Source: Candidatus Neomicrothrix sp. UBA672 (GTDB lineage: Bacteria > Actinomycetota > Acidimicrobiia > Acidimicrobiales > MedAcidi-G1). From it: a stretch of DNA of 25,070 nt. This document shows, one piece after another, positions 7,607-15,751 of this stretch (position 1 is its first letter; every line of letters starts with the position of its first letter). Both the position numbers and the translations under genes were made by a program. A model generated the notes under the pieces. The model was not told the origin of the DNA. It saw only the letters and a list, made by a program, of their open reading frames with translations, and ran no database searches. The stretch lies in assembly GCA_002299135.1 (NCBI GenBank), contig DBNM01000096.1, positions 1,149 through 26,218 on the forward strand. The letters run 5' to 3'.

Positions 7607-9913
7607 TCAATCTCTTAATCCTGATTTATCTGAAATAGCAGACCAAATCTTCTGCGGCGTTAAAGGCATATCTAGATGATCAATACCAAGATGCGAGATT
7701 GCGTCTATCACAGCGTTTTGAGTAGCAGCGGTTGAGCCAATAGTTCCAGACTCTCCTATACCTTTTGCTCCTATGGAATTAAGCGGAGTGGGAGTTTCTA
7801 TTGATACGCGATCGAAACTAGGGACCTCCATAGCTGATATAGCTGTGTAATCCATCAGATTCGCTGTTTGAGGATTTCCATCATTGTCATATGAAATTTC
7901 CTCTAAAAGAGCTTGAGCTACTCCCTGTGCTAACCCACCGTGAACTTGACCGGTTGCTAACAAAGGATTGACTATTTTCCCGGCATCATCAACTGCAATG
8001 ATCCTTTTTATTTTCACTTCTCCAGTTTCAATATCTACTTCTGCTATAACAATGTGAGCACCAAATGGAAATGTTGCGCCTTCCTGTAAGAAATCTGACT
8101 TACCTATCAATTGTTTTTGATCTGTTTTAGGACTTGAAGCTAACTCACTCCATGAAACTGATACTGCAGGTGTTCCGACTACATGAAAATTGCCAGATTC
8201 TTTATTCAGAACAATGTCTTCATCTGATGCCTCTAAAAGGTCTGCTACGACTTTGCGTGCAGCGTCAACCAGTTTTTCAGATGCATCAGCCATAGAAGAC
8301 CCTGATACTTGAACTGATCTTGAACCTCCTGTCATCTCACCAGATGGAACCACATCAGTATCCCCATAAATTATCTCCACTTTTTCCATTGGCACACCAA
8401 GACGATCAGCTACAAGCATTGCCCACGTAGTCACATGACCTGTTCCAATTGGAGTACTTCCTGTTGTAGCTCGAAAGGTTCCATCATCATTCAGTTCAAC
8501 TAAACCAAACTCACTGCCACCTCCACCAGCGGTGACTTCTACGTACGTGGAGATACCGATTCCTAACTGCAATCTTTCGTTTTCTTCACGTCTGCGACTT
8601 TGTTCGTTTCTAAGAGCTTCGTAATCAATAGTGTTGAGAGCTTCGTCTAGAGCTTTTTCATAGTCACCTGAGTCGTAAACAGTTCCTGTTGAGTTTTTAA
8701 ATGGGAATTCATCAGGACTGGGAAAATTCAACCTTCGCACTTCAGCTGGATCCATTGCTACTTTCCTTGCAAATAGATCAACGGTTCTTTCAATTACTGA
8801 AGTGGCTTCCGGGCGTCCCGCACCCCGGTATGCACAAACTGGAGCTGTTGTCGTAGCGACAGAACGTGAGGAAAATTCAACATTAGGAATTCTGTATACC
8901 CCACTTGCCATCATTAGAGTAGAACCAGGTAGAACGGCTCCCCACTTCGGATAAGCACCACTGTCTTGAATGACTTCGAGGCTGTAATGGGTGATTTCAC
9001 CATTAAGGTTTCCACCCATTTTGACTTTTTGTTTTTGCGCTCTCCCATGCGCAAAACCAGTTAAATTCTCTGTTCTACTTTCCATCCAACGGACAGGTTT
9101 TTCATGCACTCGAGATAAATGGGCAATAATTATTTCCTCTTCTGAAGCAAGTCCTTTAGCTCCAAAACCGCCTCCTATGTCAGTGATAATTACCCTTACA
9201 TCTTTTGTTTCCATTTCAAGTGCTTGAGCAACTGAATCTCGATAATCATGAGCTCCTTGATTACTGGCCCAGCATGTGAGACGACCATTTTCAAAAGATG
9301 CAAGTGTGACTCTCGGTTCAATAGAAACAGCTGCGACTTTAGAGTTGATGATCTCTGCTTCCACCACGACTTCGCAATCAGAAAAATCTACTGGCTCTCT
9401 TCCGGGTATCTCTGTAACTATATTGCTGTCTAAATTTGGGAAGAGTAAGACTTCACCTGCGACTGCTGCTTCAAGATCGACCAATGCTGGTAAAGGTTCT
9501 ATATCTACCCAAATATTCTCGGCAGCATCTGCTGCTAAATACTCGTTTTCCGCCAGAACTACCGCTACTGGTTCACCAACAAAACGCACCCTTTCACGGG
9601 CAAGATACGGTCTTGTCATCCCGGGTTCATAAGCATTTAATATGACAGCTCTATCGGCCAAATCCAGATTTTCAGCGGTATAAATAGCAAAAACTCCTGG
9701 CATTTTCATAGCTTCACTTGTTTCCACTGAAATTATTTCACCATGCGAAACATTTGACCTTACAAAATGCGCGTGTAAAGCACCTTCCATTGGCACATTC
9801 GCTACATATCCGCCTTTTCCGAGTAAAAGATTTAAATCTTCACGACGTGGAACAGCATTTCCCAGTAAAGACGTTCCTCCGGTACCATGTTCGCCTGATC
9901 CTTTACTACTCAT
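7607..9913 (-). CDS. CoxL-like molybdenum hydroxylase large subunit (xanthine dehydrogenase / aldehyde oxidase family)
   Basis: This 768-residue molybdopterin-cytosine-dinucleotide subunit has an N-terminal aldehyde oxidase/xanthine dehydrogenase a/b hammerhead domain (about 20-130, with VRFVGEPVAVV) followed by the Mo-binding domains. Visible are DIGGGFGAKG, the active-site loop VCAYRGAGRPEAT with AYRGAGR at 361-367, and the proposed catalytic Glu721 in KGIGESG. The loop lacks the AYRCSFR sequence of true form I CO dehydrogenase, so this is a form II type whose substrate is probably an aldehyde or N-heterocycle rather than CO. Partner medium (FAD) and small (2Fe-2S) subunits are normal for the family but are not seen here. 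The ATG overlaps the acyl-CoA dehydrogenase stop as ATGA, implying translational coupling. Confidence 0.9.
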   Translation of the reverse strand: MSSKGSGEHGTGGTSLLGNAVPRREDLNLLLGKGGYVANVPMEGALHAHFVRSNVSHGEIISVETSEAMKMPGVFAIYTAENLDLADRAVILNAYEPGMTRPYLARERVRFVGEPVAVVLAENEYLAADAAENIWVDIEPLPALVDLEAAVAGEVLLFPNLDSNIVTEIPGREPVDFSDCEVVVEAEIINSKVAAVSIEPRVTLASFENGRLTCWASNQGAHDYRDSVAQALEMETKDVRVIITDIGGGFGAKGLASEEEIIIAHLSRVHEKPVRWMESRTENLTGFAHGRAQKQKVKMGGNLNGEITHYSLEVIQDSGAYPKWGAVLPGSTLMMASGVYRIPNVEFSSRSVATTTAPVCAYRGAGRPEATSVIERTVDLFARKVAMDPAEVRRLNFPSPDEFPFKNSTGTVYDSGDYEKALDEALNTIDYEALRNEQSRRREENERLQLGIGISTYVEVTAGGGGSEFGLVELNDDGTFRATTGSTPIGTGHVTTWAMLVADRLGVPMEKVEIIYGDTDVVPSGEMTGGSRSVQVSGSSMADASEKLVDAARKVVADLLEASDEDIVLNKESGNFHVVGTPAVSVSWSELASSPKTDQKQLIGKSDFLQEGATFPFGAHIVIAEVDIETGEVKIKRIIAVDDAGKIVNPLLATGQVHGGLAQGVAQALLEEISYDNDGNPQTANLMDYTAISAMEVPSFDRVSIETPTPLNSIGAKGIGESGTIGSTAATQNAVIDAISHLGIDHLDMPLTPQKIWSAISDKSGLRD

Positions 9914-11067
9914 TCAGCTGGGTACCTTTCGAGAAGTTTTCTAGCGATAACCATTTTCTGGATCTCGCTCGTCCCTTCTCCAATGATCATTAACGGAGTG
10001 TCTCGCAAGTAACGCTCTACTGGAAACTCTGTTGTATATCCATTACCACCATGAATCCTCATCGAAGACATGGCGATTTCAAAAGCTGCTTCAGAAGCAA
10101 AAAACTTCGCCATCCCTGCTTCCATATCAACCCTCTCTCCGGCATCTGCCCGCCTAGCCGCATCAAAGGTCATCAAACGAGATGCTTGGAGCTTTGTTGC
10201 CATTTCAGCAAGCATGAATTGAACAGCTTGGTGCTCAAAAATTGGTCGGCCAAAGGTTTCGCGTTGTTGAGCGTATTTCATTGCTGAGTCAAAGGCTGCT
10301 TGTGCTACTCCAACAGCTCTTGCAGCTATATTTATTCTTCCCAACTCCAAAGCTGAAAGTGCATATCTCCTACCGTTTCCTATTCCTTCTTCACCTCCCA
10401 ATACATTCGCAGAAGGAACACGATGATCCACGTAAGACATTTCAACTGTTTCTAATCCCCGATATCCAAGTTTGTCTATTTTTTTTGAAACTTGGATTCC
10501 TTCAAAATTCTCTCCGGGTTCTTTTTCAACCAGAAAACAAGTAATTCGATCATCTGGAGTTCTCGCTAAAAGCATTACTAGAGATGCGCGTGTTCCATTC
10601 GTAACCCACATTTTTGTGCCATTAATTACCCATTCGTCTCCATCTTTTTCAGCTTTGCAACGAAGTGCCCCCGTGTCGCTACCTGCATCAGGTTCTGATA
10701 GAGAAAACGCCGCTCGAAAAGAACCATCGCACATTCGAGGTAGGAAGTTTTCTTTCTGCTCTTCCGTTCCGTATCTGTTAATCATGGTCACACCAATTTT
10801 GTGTGTATTCAAGATCCCAGCAAGAGACATGAAACCGCGTGATAGTTCTTCAACTATTCGAGCATAAGTTGTGATGTCTATTCCGAGACCACCATACTTT
10901 TCATCGATTGTGGAGCCGAAAAGTCCAAAATCGCACATCTGTTCAAACATTTCTTGAGGAAACTCATCATTAAGTTCAAATTGAGCGACATTTGGAATCA
11001 CGTCGCGATCAACCCAGTCTTTTATTGTTGAAACAAGTTCATCAGCTAGTGCCTGATCTGTAGCCAT
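9910..11067 (-). CDS. Acyl-CoA dehydrogenase
   Basis: This 385-residue FAD flavoprotein catalyses alpha,beta-dehydrogenation of an acyl-CoA. It has the usual N-terminal helical, central beta and C-terminal helical domains. Signature segments are SLSEPDAGSD, WVINGTKMWVTNG, QRETFGRPIFEHQAVQ and RIHGGNGYT. The catalytic base is Glu364 in IIGEGTSEIQ, the position used by short-chain, butyryl and glutaryl types. The acyl chain cannot be fixed from sequence. It is the promoter-proximal gene of the five-gene minus-strand operon and is divergent from the amidohydrolase. Its stop overlaps the start of the CoxL-like gene by four bases, so the two products are probably made in step. Confidence 0.93.
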   Translation of the reverse strand: MATDQALADELVSTIKDWVDRDVIPNVAQFELNDEFPQEMFEQMCDFGLFGSTIDEKYGGLGIDITTYARIVEELSRGFMSLAGILNTHKIGVTMINRYGTEEQKENFLPRMCDGSFRAAFSLSEPDAGSDTGALRCKAEKDGDEWVINGTKMWVTNGTRASLVMLLARTPDDRITCFLVEKEPGENFEGIQVSKKIDKLGYRGLETVEMSYVDHRVPSANVLGGEEGIGNGRRYALSALELGRINIAARAVGVAQAAFDSAMKYAQQRETFGRPIFEHQAVQFMLAEMATKLQASRLMTFDAARRADAGERVDMEAGMAKFFASEAAFEIAMSSMRIHGGNGYTTEFPVERYLRDTPLMIIGEGTSEIQKMVIARKLLERYPAE

Positions 11068-11244
11068 CTTTTCTCACTCTTCTACACTTAAAGGGTTTTA
11101 TCACTTAAATTACGTTTTTTCTTATTCTGATCGTATCGTCACGTAACTTTTCTGGCAGTTCTATTTGTCTTATGATTACATCTAATAGGAAATAACCCAA
11201 AAACGGCGATACGGTCGAAGATGGTCTACTTAACAGGAGCTTAG
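11068..11244. promoter_or_regulatory. Divergent promoter region between the acyl-CoA dehydrogenase operon and the amidohydrolase
   Basis: At 177 bases this is the longest non-coding stretch in the window and it separates two divergent units. It is AT-rich, and a TATGAT element at about 11170-11175 could be a -10 for the amidohydrolase direction, without a good -35. No hairpin followed by a T-run was seen. The plus-strand end holds the AGGAG ribosome-binding site (11235-11239) of the amidohydrolase. Confidence 0.4.
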
Positions 11245-12456
11245 GTGACAAAGATTCCTCGAATAATTTCAGTTGATGATCATGTGGTTGAACCACCAGA
11301 TCTTTGGACTAGTCGCTTACCTTCAAAGTATGCGGATAGGTGCCCACGTGTTGAACGTGATTCTGCAGTATTCAACTTTGAAGGTGGAGTTTTCTCTTAC
11401 GAAAAAGGAGTTAAAAATGGCTCTCCATGCGACTGGTGGTTGTATGACGATTTGATATATCCGTTTCCTAAACTTTCCGCTGCAGTAGGTTTTGAAAATC
11501 TTGATGTTGAGCCAGTTACTTTTGATGAAATCAGGCCTGGCAGCTGGAAGCAGGCCGACAGGCTCGCCGATATGGATGCAAACCACGTTGACGTTTCAAT
11601 ATGTTTCCCTAATGTTCTTCCAAGGTTTTGCGGTCAAACTTTTCTTGAACGAGAAGACAAAGATCTGGCCTTACTTTGCGTAAAGGCTTACAACGACTGG
11701 ATGATAGATGAGTGGTGCGAAGGTGAAGGAAAAGGTCGTCTGATACCACTTACCCTCATACCACTATGGGATCCAGTCGCGGCCGCTGAAGAAGTTCATA
11801 GATGCGCAAATAAGGGATCTTTTGCTGTTGCATTTTCAGAAAATCCATACCATCTGGGTTTACCATCCGTGCATGACGAAAATAATTTTTGGGATCCTTT
11901 CTTCACTGCATGTCAAGAAACTGAAACTGTAATTTGCATGCATATTGGATCTTCATCAAAAATGCCGTCAACTTCTCCGGACGCTCCTTTTTCGGTTTCT
12001 TCGACCATAACTTTTGCAAATGCGATGGGATCTATGTGCGACTACATACTTTCAGGAATTTTTGTTCGATTTCCTAAACTCCGGATTGCATACGCAGAAG
12101 GACAAGTTGGGTGGATGCCCTACGTAGTTGAACGAATGGACAAAATTTGGGAAGAAAGAGGAGATGCTAGTTTTGGGATAGATCTTCCCAATCCACCTAG
12201 TTCTTACATACCTAACCACATTTGGGGTTGCATTTTCGACGATGAGGTAGGTTTAAAGAATCGAGACATAATCGGAATGAACCAAATCTGTTTTGAAGTC
12301 GACTTCCCTCACGCAGATACCACTTTCCCAAATACGTTGAAGGTGGCAACAAAAATTTGTGAAGAAGCAGGACTCTCAGAGGACGAAATATACCGACTTA
12401 TGCGGGGTAACGCTATTGATTGCTTCGGACTTGAACGTTTCGGTATAACAGTTTAA
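11245..12456 (+). CDS. Metal-dependent amidohydrolase (amidohydrolase_2 / ACMSD superfamily)
   Basis: This 403-residue TIM-barrel hydrolase or decarboxylase opens with IISVDDHVVEPPDLW, where Asp11 and His13 replace the HxH of classical amidohydrolases. Further likely metal or active-site residues are His233 (CMHIGSS) and the DFPHADTTFPN segment (Asp353, His356, Asp358). This is the large PF04909-type family common in Acidimicrobiia, mycobacteria and SAR202; its characterised relatives include aminocarboxymuconate semialdehyde decarboxylase and resorcylate-type decarboxylases. The start is GTG with AGGAG five bases upstream, which is convincing. The gene stands alone on the plus strand between two minus-strand operons and ends 17 bases from the kynureninase stop. 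That position suggests, but does not prove, a role with kynureninase in aromatic amino-acid breakdown. Confidence 0.87.
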   Translation: MTKIPRIISVDDHVVEPPDLWTSRLPSKYADRCPRVERDSAVFNFEGGVFSYEKGVKNGSPCDWWLYDDLIYPFPKLSAAVGFENLDVEPVTFDEIRPGSWKQADRLADMDANHVDVSICFPNVLPRFCGQTFLEREDKDLALLCVKAYNDWMIDEWCEGEGKGRLIPLTLIPLWDPVAAAEEVHRCANKGSFAVAFSENPYHLGLPSVHDENNFWDPFFTACQETETVICMHIGSSSKMPSTSPDAPFSVSSTITFANAMGSMCDYILSGIFVRFPKLRIAYAEGQVGWMPYVVERMDKIWEERGDASFGIDLPNPPSSYIPNHIWGCIFDDEVGLKNRDIIGMNQICFEVDFPHADTTFPNTLKVATKICEEAGLSEDEIYRLMRGNAIDCFGLERFGITV

Positions 12457-12473
12457 ATAGGCTCTCAACTGTG

Positions 12474-13760
12474 TCATGGAACAACTGGCATTTCATCCTT
12501 CCAACGATCTATCCCACCTCCAGAAATAACTTCTTTTACTCTGTCTATACTTTCTTCGATTTCTACAAAGGTGGTATACAGCGGAGCGAAACCAAATCTG
12601 ACTAAATCTGGTGGTCGGACATCTGGGATTGTTGCTTGTTCATTAATTAATGCCTGTCCTATTGCCAAAGCTGAATTATGAGAAAAAGATAAATGAGAGC
12701 CACGATTCTCGTGTTTTAAAGGTGATGCAACAGAAAACCCTAAAGGTAGAAGTTCTTTTTCAGCTTTGAATAAAAATCTTTCAGAAAGAGCGACTGACTT
12801 AGAGCGTATGTTCTGGACTCCCGCTTCAATCACCAAATCAACACCTGGCTCTATCAGCAAAGTTGAAACTAAAGGTGGTGTGCCGGTTAAAAACCTACGA
12901 TTATCGTTTTGCGGCTGGGAATTAGGATCAAATCCGAATGGGTCTTTACTCCCATACCAACCTGCTATGGGATTTATCAAATCGTGACAATTTTCTGAAA
13001 TGTAAATAAAAGCGGGTGATCCTGGTCCACCATTTAAATACTTGTATGTGCATCCAATGGCTAGATCAATTTCATCTTTTCTTAGATCTATTGGAACCAC
13101 TCCTACTGAGTGTGAGAGATCCCAAAGAACTTTGGCTCCTACTTGATGAGCCTTTTTAGTAACTGTTGATAAATCCCAACAACACCCTGATCGATAGGCG
13201 ACCTGACTTAGTGATACTAAAGATACAGTTTCATCAAGCGCCTCTAAAAGCTCTTCAACTGGGGCTTCCAAACCATTGCTTTCTACCACTACGACCTTGT
13301 GATCTTTACTGACCGTCGATGCTGCTGCCTTCAAAGCCTGAATATCGGAGGGGAAATTTTGGTCATCTGTAAGGATGATGGAACGTGTTGGATTTGAAAG
13401 AAGTGCTGAAACTGCAGCTTTAAATAAACAGACAGTTGTTGAGTCAGCTAATACAACTTCTCCTGGTTTTGCTCCAACCACTGATCCAACCTTGTCTCCG
13501 ATTCGAACTGTGTCTTCTAACCACTTTTCGTTCCATGATCGTATTAAGCGACTACCCCATTGTTCGGAGACTATTTCTTGAGCAAGGTCTTTGGTTTTTT
13601 TTGGAAGTCGGCCTAAAGAATTTCCGTCTAAGTAAATTAGGCTTGGATCCTCGATAACGAACTTTGAGCGAAAGTTGGCTAGTTGATCGGCATTGTCTAG
13701 GTCTTTGGCAGTTGTTTGATTTGATTTGATTTTTTCAAAAGGATCATCAGAATCAGTCAC
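12474..13760 (-). CDS. kynU: Kynureninase
   Basis: This PLP enzyme hydrolyses L-kynurenine or 3-hydroxykynurenine to (3-hydroxy)anthranilate and alanine. Kynureninase marks are YLDGNSLGRLP near the N-terminus, LWDLSHSVGVVPIDL, and GCTYKYLNGGPGSPAF, whose Lys240 would bind PLP. With the start chosen here the protein has 428 residues, close to the family norm. The frame extends to an ATG at 13775 and TTG at 13778, but GTG at 13760 has GAGGA eight bases upstream (complement of 13769-13773) and gives a common 8-base overlap with the preceding gene. It is the last gene of its operon. No tryptophan or indoleamine dioxygenase, kynurenine formamidase or kynurenine monooxygenase is in the window, so the substrate source is unseen. 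A TTTGA unit is repeated three times at 13715-13729 inside the N-terminal coding region. Confidence 0.92.
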   Translation of the reverse strand: MTDSDDPFEKIKSNQTTAKDLDNADQLANFRSKFVIEDPSLIYLDGNSLGRLPKKTKDLAQEIVSEQWGSRLIRSWNEKWLEDTVRIGDKVGSVVGAKPGEVVLADSTTVCLFKAAVSALLSNPTRSIILTDDQNFPSDIQALKAAASTVSKDHKVVVVESNGLEAPVEELLEALDETVSLVSLSQVAYRSGCCWDLSTVTKKAHQVGAKVLWDLSHSVGVVPIDLRKDEIDLAIGCTYKYLNGGPGSPAFIYISENCHDLINPIAGWYGSKDPFGFDPNSQPQNDNRRFLTGTPPLVSTLLIEPGVDLVIEAGVQNIRSKSVALSERFLFKAEKELLPLGFSVASPLKHENRGSHLSFSHNSALAIGQALINEQATIPDVRPPDLVRFGFAPLYTTFVEIEESIDRVKEVISGGGIDRWKDEMPVVP

Positions 13761-14421
13761 CAGATTTTTCCTCATCAATTATTTCTTGCATTCGTCTTTC
13801 AGTGTGTTCCTGGCTCAAGCTTTGATGATCGCCTTCCACCTCTTCTAGAGGCTGGTTATCGTCAGCATCAAATTCAAGTTGTAGTGCTCTAGAAATAATC
13901 CCATGCATTCCATATGTGGCAACGATGTATGTAAGTTCAAGAATTTCTTCATCTGACAAGTGTTCTGAGAGTGTCTGAAAAATTTCATCAGCTACTAGGC
14001 CGTTGTTGGTCGCTAGGCAATCCGTATATGCAAGAACTGCTCTTTCAATTTCATTGAAACACTCAGATTCCTCCCAATTTGGAATCGATTTGATTTTTTC
14101 TTCGCTTATTCCAACGGTTCGGCAAGATTTACAGTGCTGTGAAAAAACAAAACGGCTCCCGACATCCCATCCCACACGAGTTTGTCCGAGTTCTCGTAGC
14201 TGTGGATCCAATTTTCGCTCTGGCGATCTATACAAAGCTAAACCTGCAACTGCGTGATCGAACACTTCAGGAACCAAAGCAAAAGTAGGCCACCAATCTC
14301 CTGGACTTCCAGTATCAGTACCAGGTTCAACTGTCGGGTCTCTGTCTCCAAATATAAGTTGAAAAACAATTTCAGCTGCTGGGTGTAAATCTGGACGACT
14401 TACTTGTTGGATCCGAGGCAT
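13753..14421 (-). CDS. Carboxymuconolactone decarboxylase / AhpD-like protein
   Basis: This 222-residue all-helical protein of the AhpD/CMD-like fold has HCKSCRTVGI, with Cys97 and Cys100 forming the CxxC redox pair and His96 just before it. Proteins with the CxxC act as peroxidase or disulfide reductants, whereas true carboxymuconolactone decarboxylases lack it, so a thiol redox or hydroperoxide role is favoured. The C-terminal 35 or so residues are very acidic and probably disordered. It starts nine bases after the VOC gene stop and overlaps the kynureninase start by eight bases, so it is certainly cotranscribed with kynU. Its part in the pathway is unknown; protection from a reactive intermediate is one reading. 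Confidence 0.8.
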   Translation of the reverse strand: MPRIQQVSRPDLHPAAEIVFQLIFGDRDPTVEPGTDTGSPGDWWPTFALVPEVFDHAVAGLALYRSPERKLDPQLRELGQTRVGWDVGSRFVFSQHCKSCRTVGISEEKIKSIPNWEESECFNEIERAVLAYTDCLATNNGLVADEIFQTLSEHLSDEEILELTYIVATYGMHGIISRALQLEFDADDNQPLEEVEGDHQSLSQEHTERRMQEIIDEEKSGD

Positions 14422-14430
14422 TCGAATCCC

Positions 14431-15000
14431 CTATGTGCCTTTGGGTTCGGGAAAGAGGCTGAATCCTCTAAGCCCTTCTATATCTAAAGGTTGAATGAAC
14501 GTTGAGTGGTCAGTGTCATCTGTTGAGTCAAGACGTGCTGCTGCGGTTTCAGGGTCAACTCCGAATTCGCCTGTATCTCTGCAAAACTCAACCATTATTC
14601 CATTTGGGTCTATGTAATAAAGCGAGTGACACCATCCGTGATCTACTTCCATCAAAGGAACAATTTTCTCTGCAGCCAACCGTTCGCGTACTGTTTCAGT
14701 TCTTTCTTCATCAGAAGCGAAAGCTAGATGATTAACCCAAACGGGAAGACCATTGCCAATAGATACTTCAGAACTCCAATCAGGATTCTCACCGACCCCT
14801 GAAACCTCGAAAAAAGCTATGCAAGAACCATCGCCAGTATCAAAAAACAAATGGCGGAAGAAGCCATCTGGAGCATTTTTTACCTCAGTGTGAACCAAAG
14901 GCATTCCTAATAAATCTTCATAAAAATGTCTGGTTTCTTCACTGTTTCTGCATGCGTAAACAACATGATGGAATCCTTTATTTCTGGTTTTTTTTGTCAT
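14431..15000 (-). CDS. VOC-superfamily protein (glyoxalase / extradiol dioxygenase-like)
   Basis: This 189-residue protein has the paired beta-alpha-beta-beta-beta modules of the vicinal oxygen chelate fold. Likely metal ligands are His12 (FHHVVYACRN), Glu65 (IAFFE), His91 (VNHLAF) and Glu138 (MVEFC), a glyoxalase I-like set of four. The DPNGIMVEF segment is typical of both glyoxalase-like and extradiol dioxygenase-like members. Family members act as isomerases, epimerases (methylmalonyl-CoA epimerase is one), ring-cleaving dioxygenases or resistance proteins, and sequence alone does not choose among them. Its place between an SDR and an AhpD-like gene in the kynureninase operon makes a catabolic role likely. 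The ATG lies four bases after the SDR stop. Confidence 0.82.
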   Translation of the reverse strand: MTKKTRNKGFHHVVYACRNSEETRHFYEDLLGMPLVHTEVKNAPDGFFRHLFFDTGDGSCIAFFEVSGVGENPDWSSEVSIGNGLPVWVNHLAFASDEERTETVRERLAAEKIVPLMEVDHGWCHSLYYIDPNGIMVEFCRDTGEFGVDPETAAARLDSTDDTDHSTFIQPLDIEGLRGFSLFPEPKGT

Positions 15001-15004
15001 CTAA

Positions 15005-15751
15005 TCACTGCAATCCTTTTGCAGCTCCACCATCAACGGGGATTGCTGCACCTGTTATAAATTTCGCTTGTTCGGAACATAAAAAAGCTACGACTTCACC
15101 AAAATCGTCAGGGTTGCCGAGTTTCCCTGTTGGAACGTTTGACGCTACACCTTGTAAATCCTCATAAAGTTCAGTGAGTCTTTCGGTCGCATGAAGTCCA
15201 GGTTGGATTGAATTTACTGTTACACCAGCCCCAGCCACCTCGGTTGCTGTTGTTTTCAAAAAACTCGTTAATCCAGATCTAGCCGTGTTAGAGAGAATCA
15301 ACTGGGCCAGTGGTTCTCTTACTGCAATCGAGGTAATCGCCACTACTCGGCCCCAGCCTCGATCAACCATTTCCGGTATCAGCCCTTTACACATTTCGAC
15401 AGTCGATAAAAGGTTCAACTGAATGGCTTCTGAAAAATCTTCTGTCGCTGTAGTCTCAAAATTTCCTGGTGGTGGACCGCCAGCGTTAGCTACAAGAATA
15501 TCTACTACACCAAATGTTTCTTTTACTTCTTCTAACATGCTCTTGATTGAAAAAGGATCTGATAAATCAGCCGCAATAATATGACAGTCACTCGAAAGTT
15601 TTTGGGCTGCAACTGATAATGAATCAGTTGAACGTGATACCAAACAGACTTTTACCCCTGCGTCAGACAGGGCTTTAGCACTGGAAAGACCCAGACCTCT
15701 TGAAGCACCAGTGACTAGAGCTGTTCGACCTGAAATACCTAAATCCATCAT
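15005..15751 (-). CDS. Atypical SDR-family oxidoreductase lacking the catalytic Tyr and Lys
   Basis: This 248-residue Rossmann-fold protein has TGASRGLG (14-21), ANAGG (88-92), Asn113 and a C-terminal ITGAAIPVDGG. Counting from Ser141 (ITSIAV), the positions that normally hold Tyr and Lys of YxxxK are Ser154 and Arg158 (LSNTARSG). The same spacing in the SDR at 2141-2911 gives intact Tyr and Lys, so the difference is not an alignment artefact. I recall a known SDR subfamily with an 'LSN..R' motif, so this may be ancestral to that group rather than a fresh loss. Its chemistry is therefore uncertain; it may reduce without the usual proton relay or act as a binding or scaffold protein. The start shares one base with the acyl-CoA dehydrogenase stop (TAATG). 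Confidence 0.85.
   Translation of the reverse strand: MMDLGISGRTALVTGASRGLGLSSAKALSDAGVKVCLVSRSTDSLSVAAQKLSSDCHIIAADLSDPFSIKSMLEEVKETFGVVDILVANAGGPPPGNFETTATEDFSEAIQLNLLSTVEMCKGLIPEMVDRGWGRVVAITSIAVREPLAQLILSNTARSGLTSFLKTTATEVAGAGVTVNSIQPGLHATERLTELYEDLQGVASNVPTGKLGNPDDFGEVVAFLCSEQAKFITGAAIPVDGGAAKGLQ

Noticed and set aside
7607..9913. True (form I) carbon monoxide dehydrogenase
   Set aside because: The active-site loop is AYRGAGR rather than AYRCSFR and no coxM/coxS genes are next to it.
11129..11216. Imperfect inverted repeat GATCGTATCGTC / GGCGATACGGTC in the divergent spacer
   Set aside because: Ten of twelve positions match, but the arms are 64 bases apart and a match of this quality is expected by chance about once in two spacers of this size.
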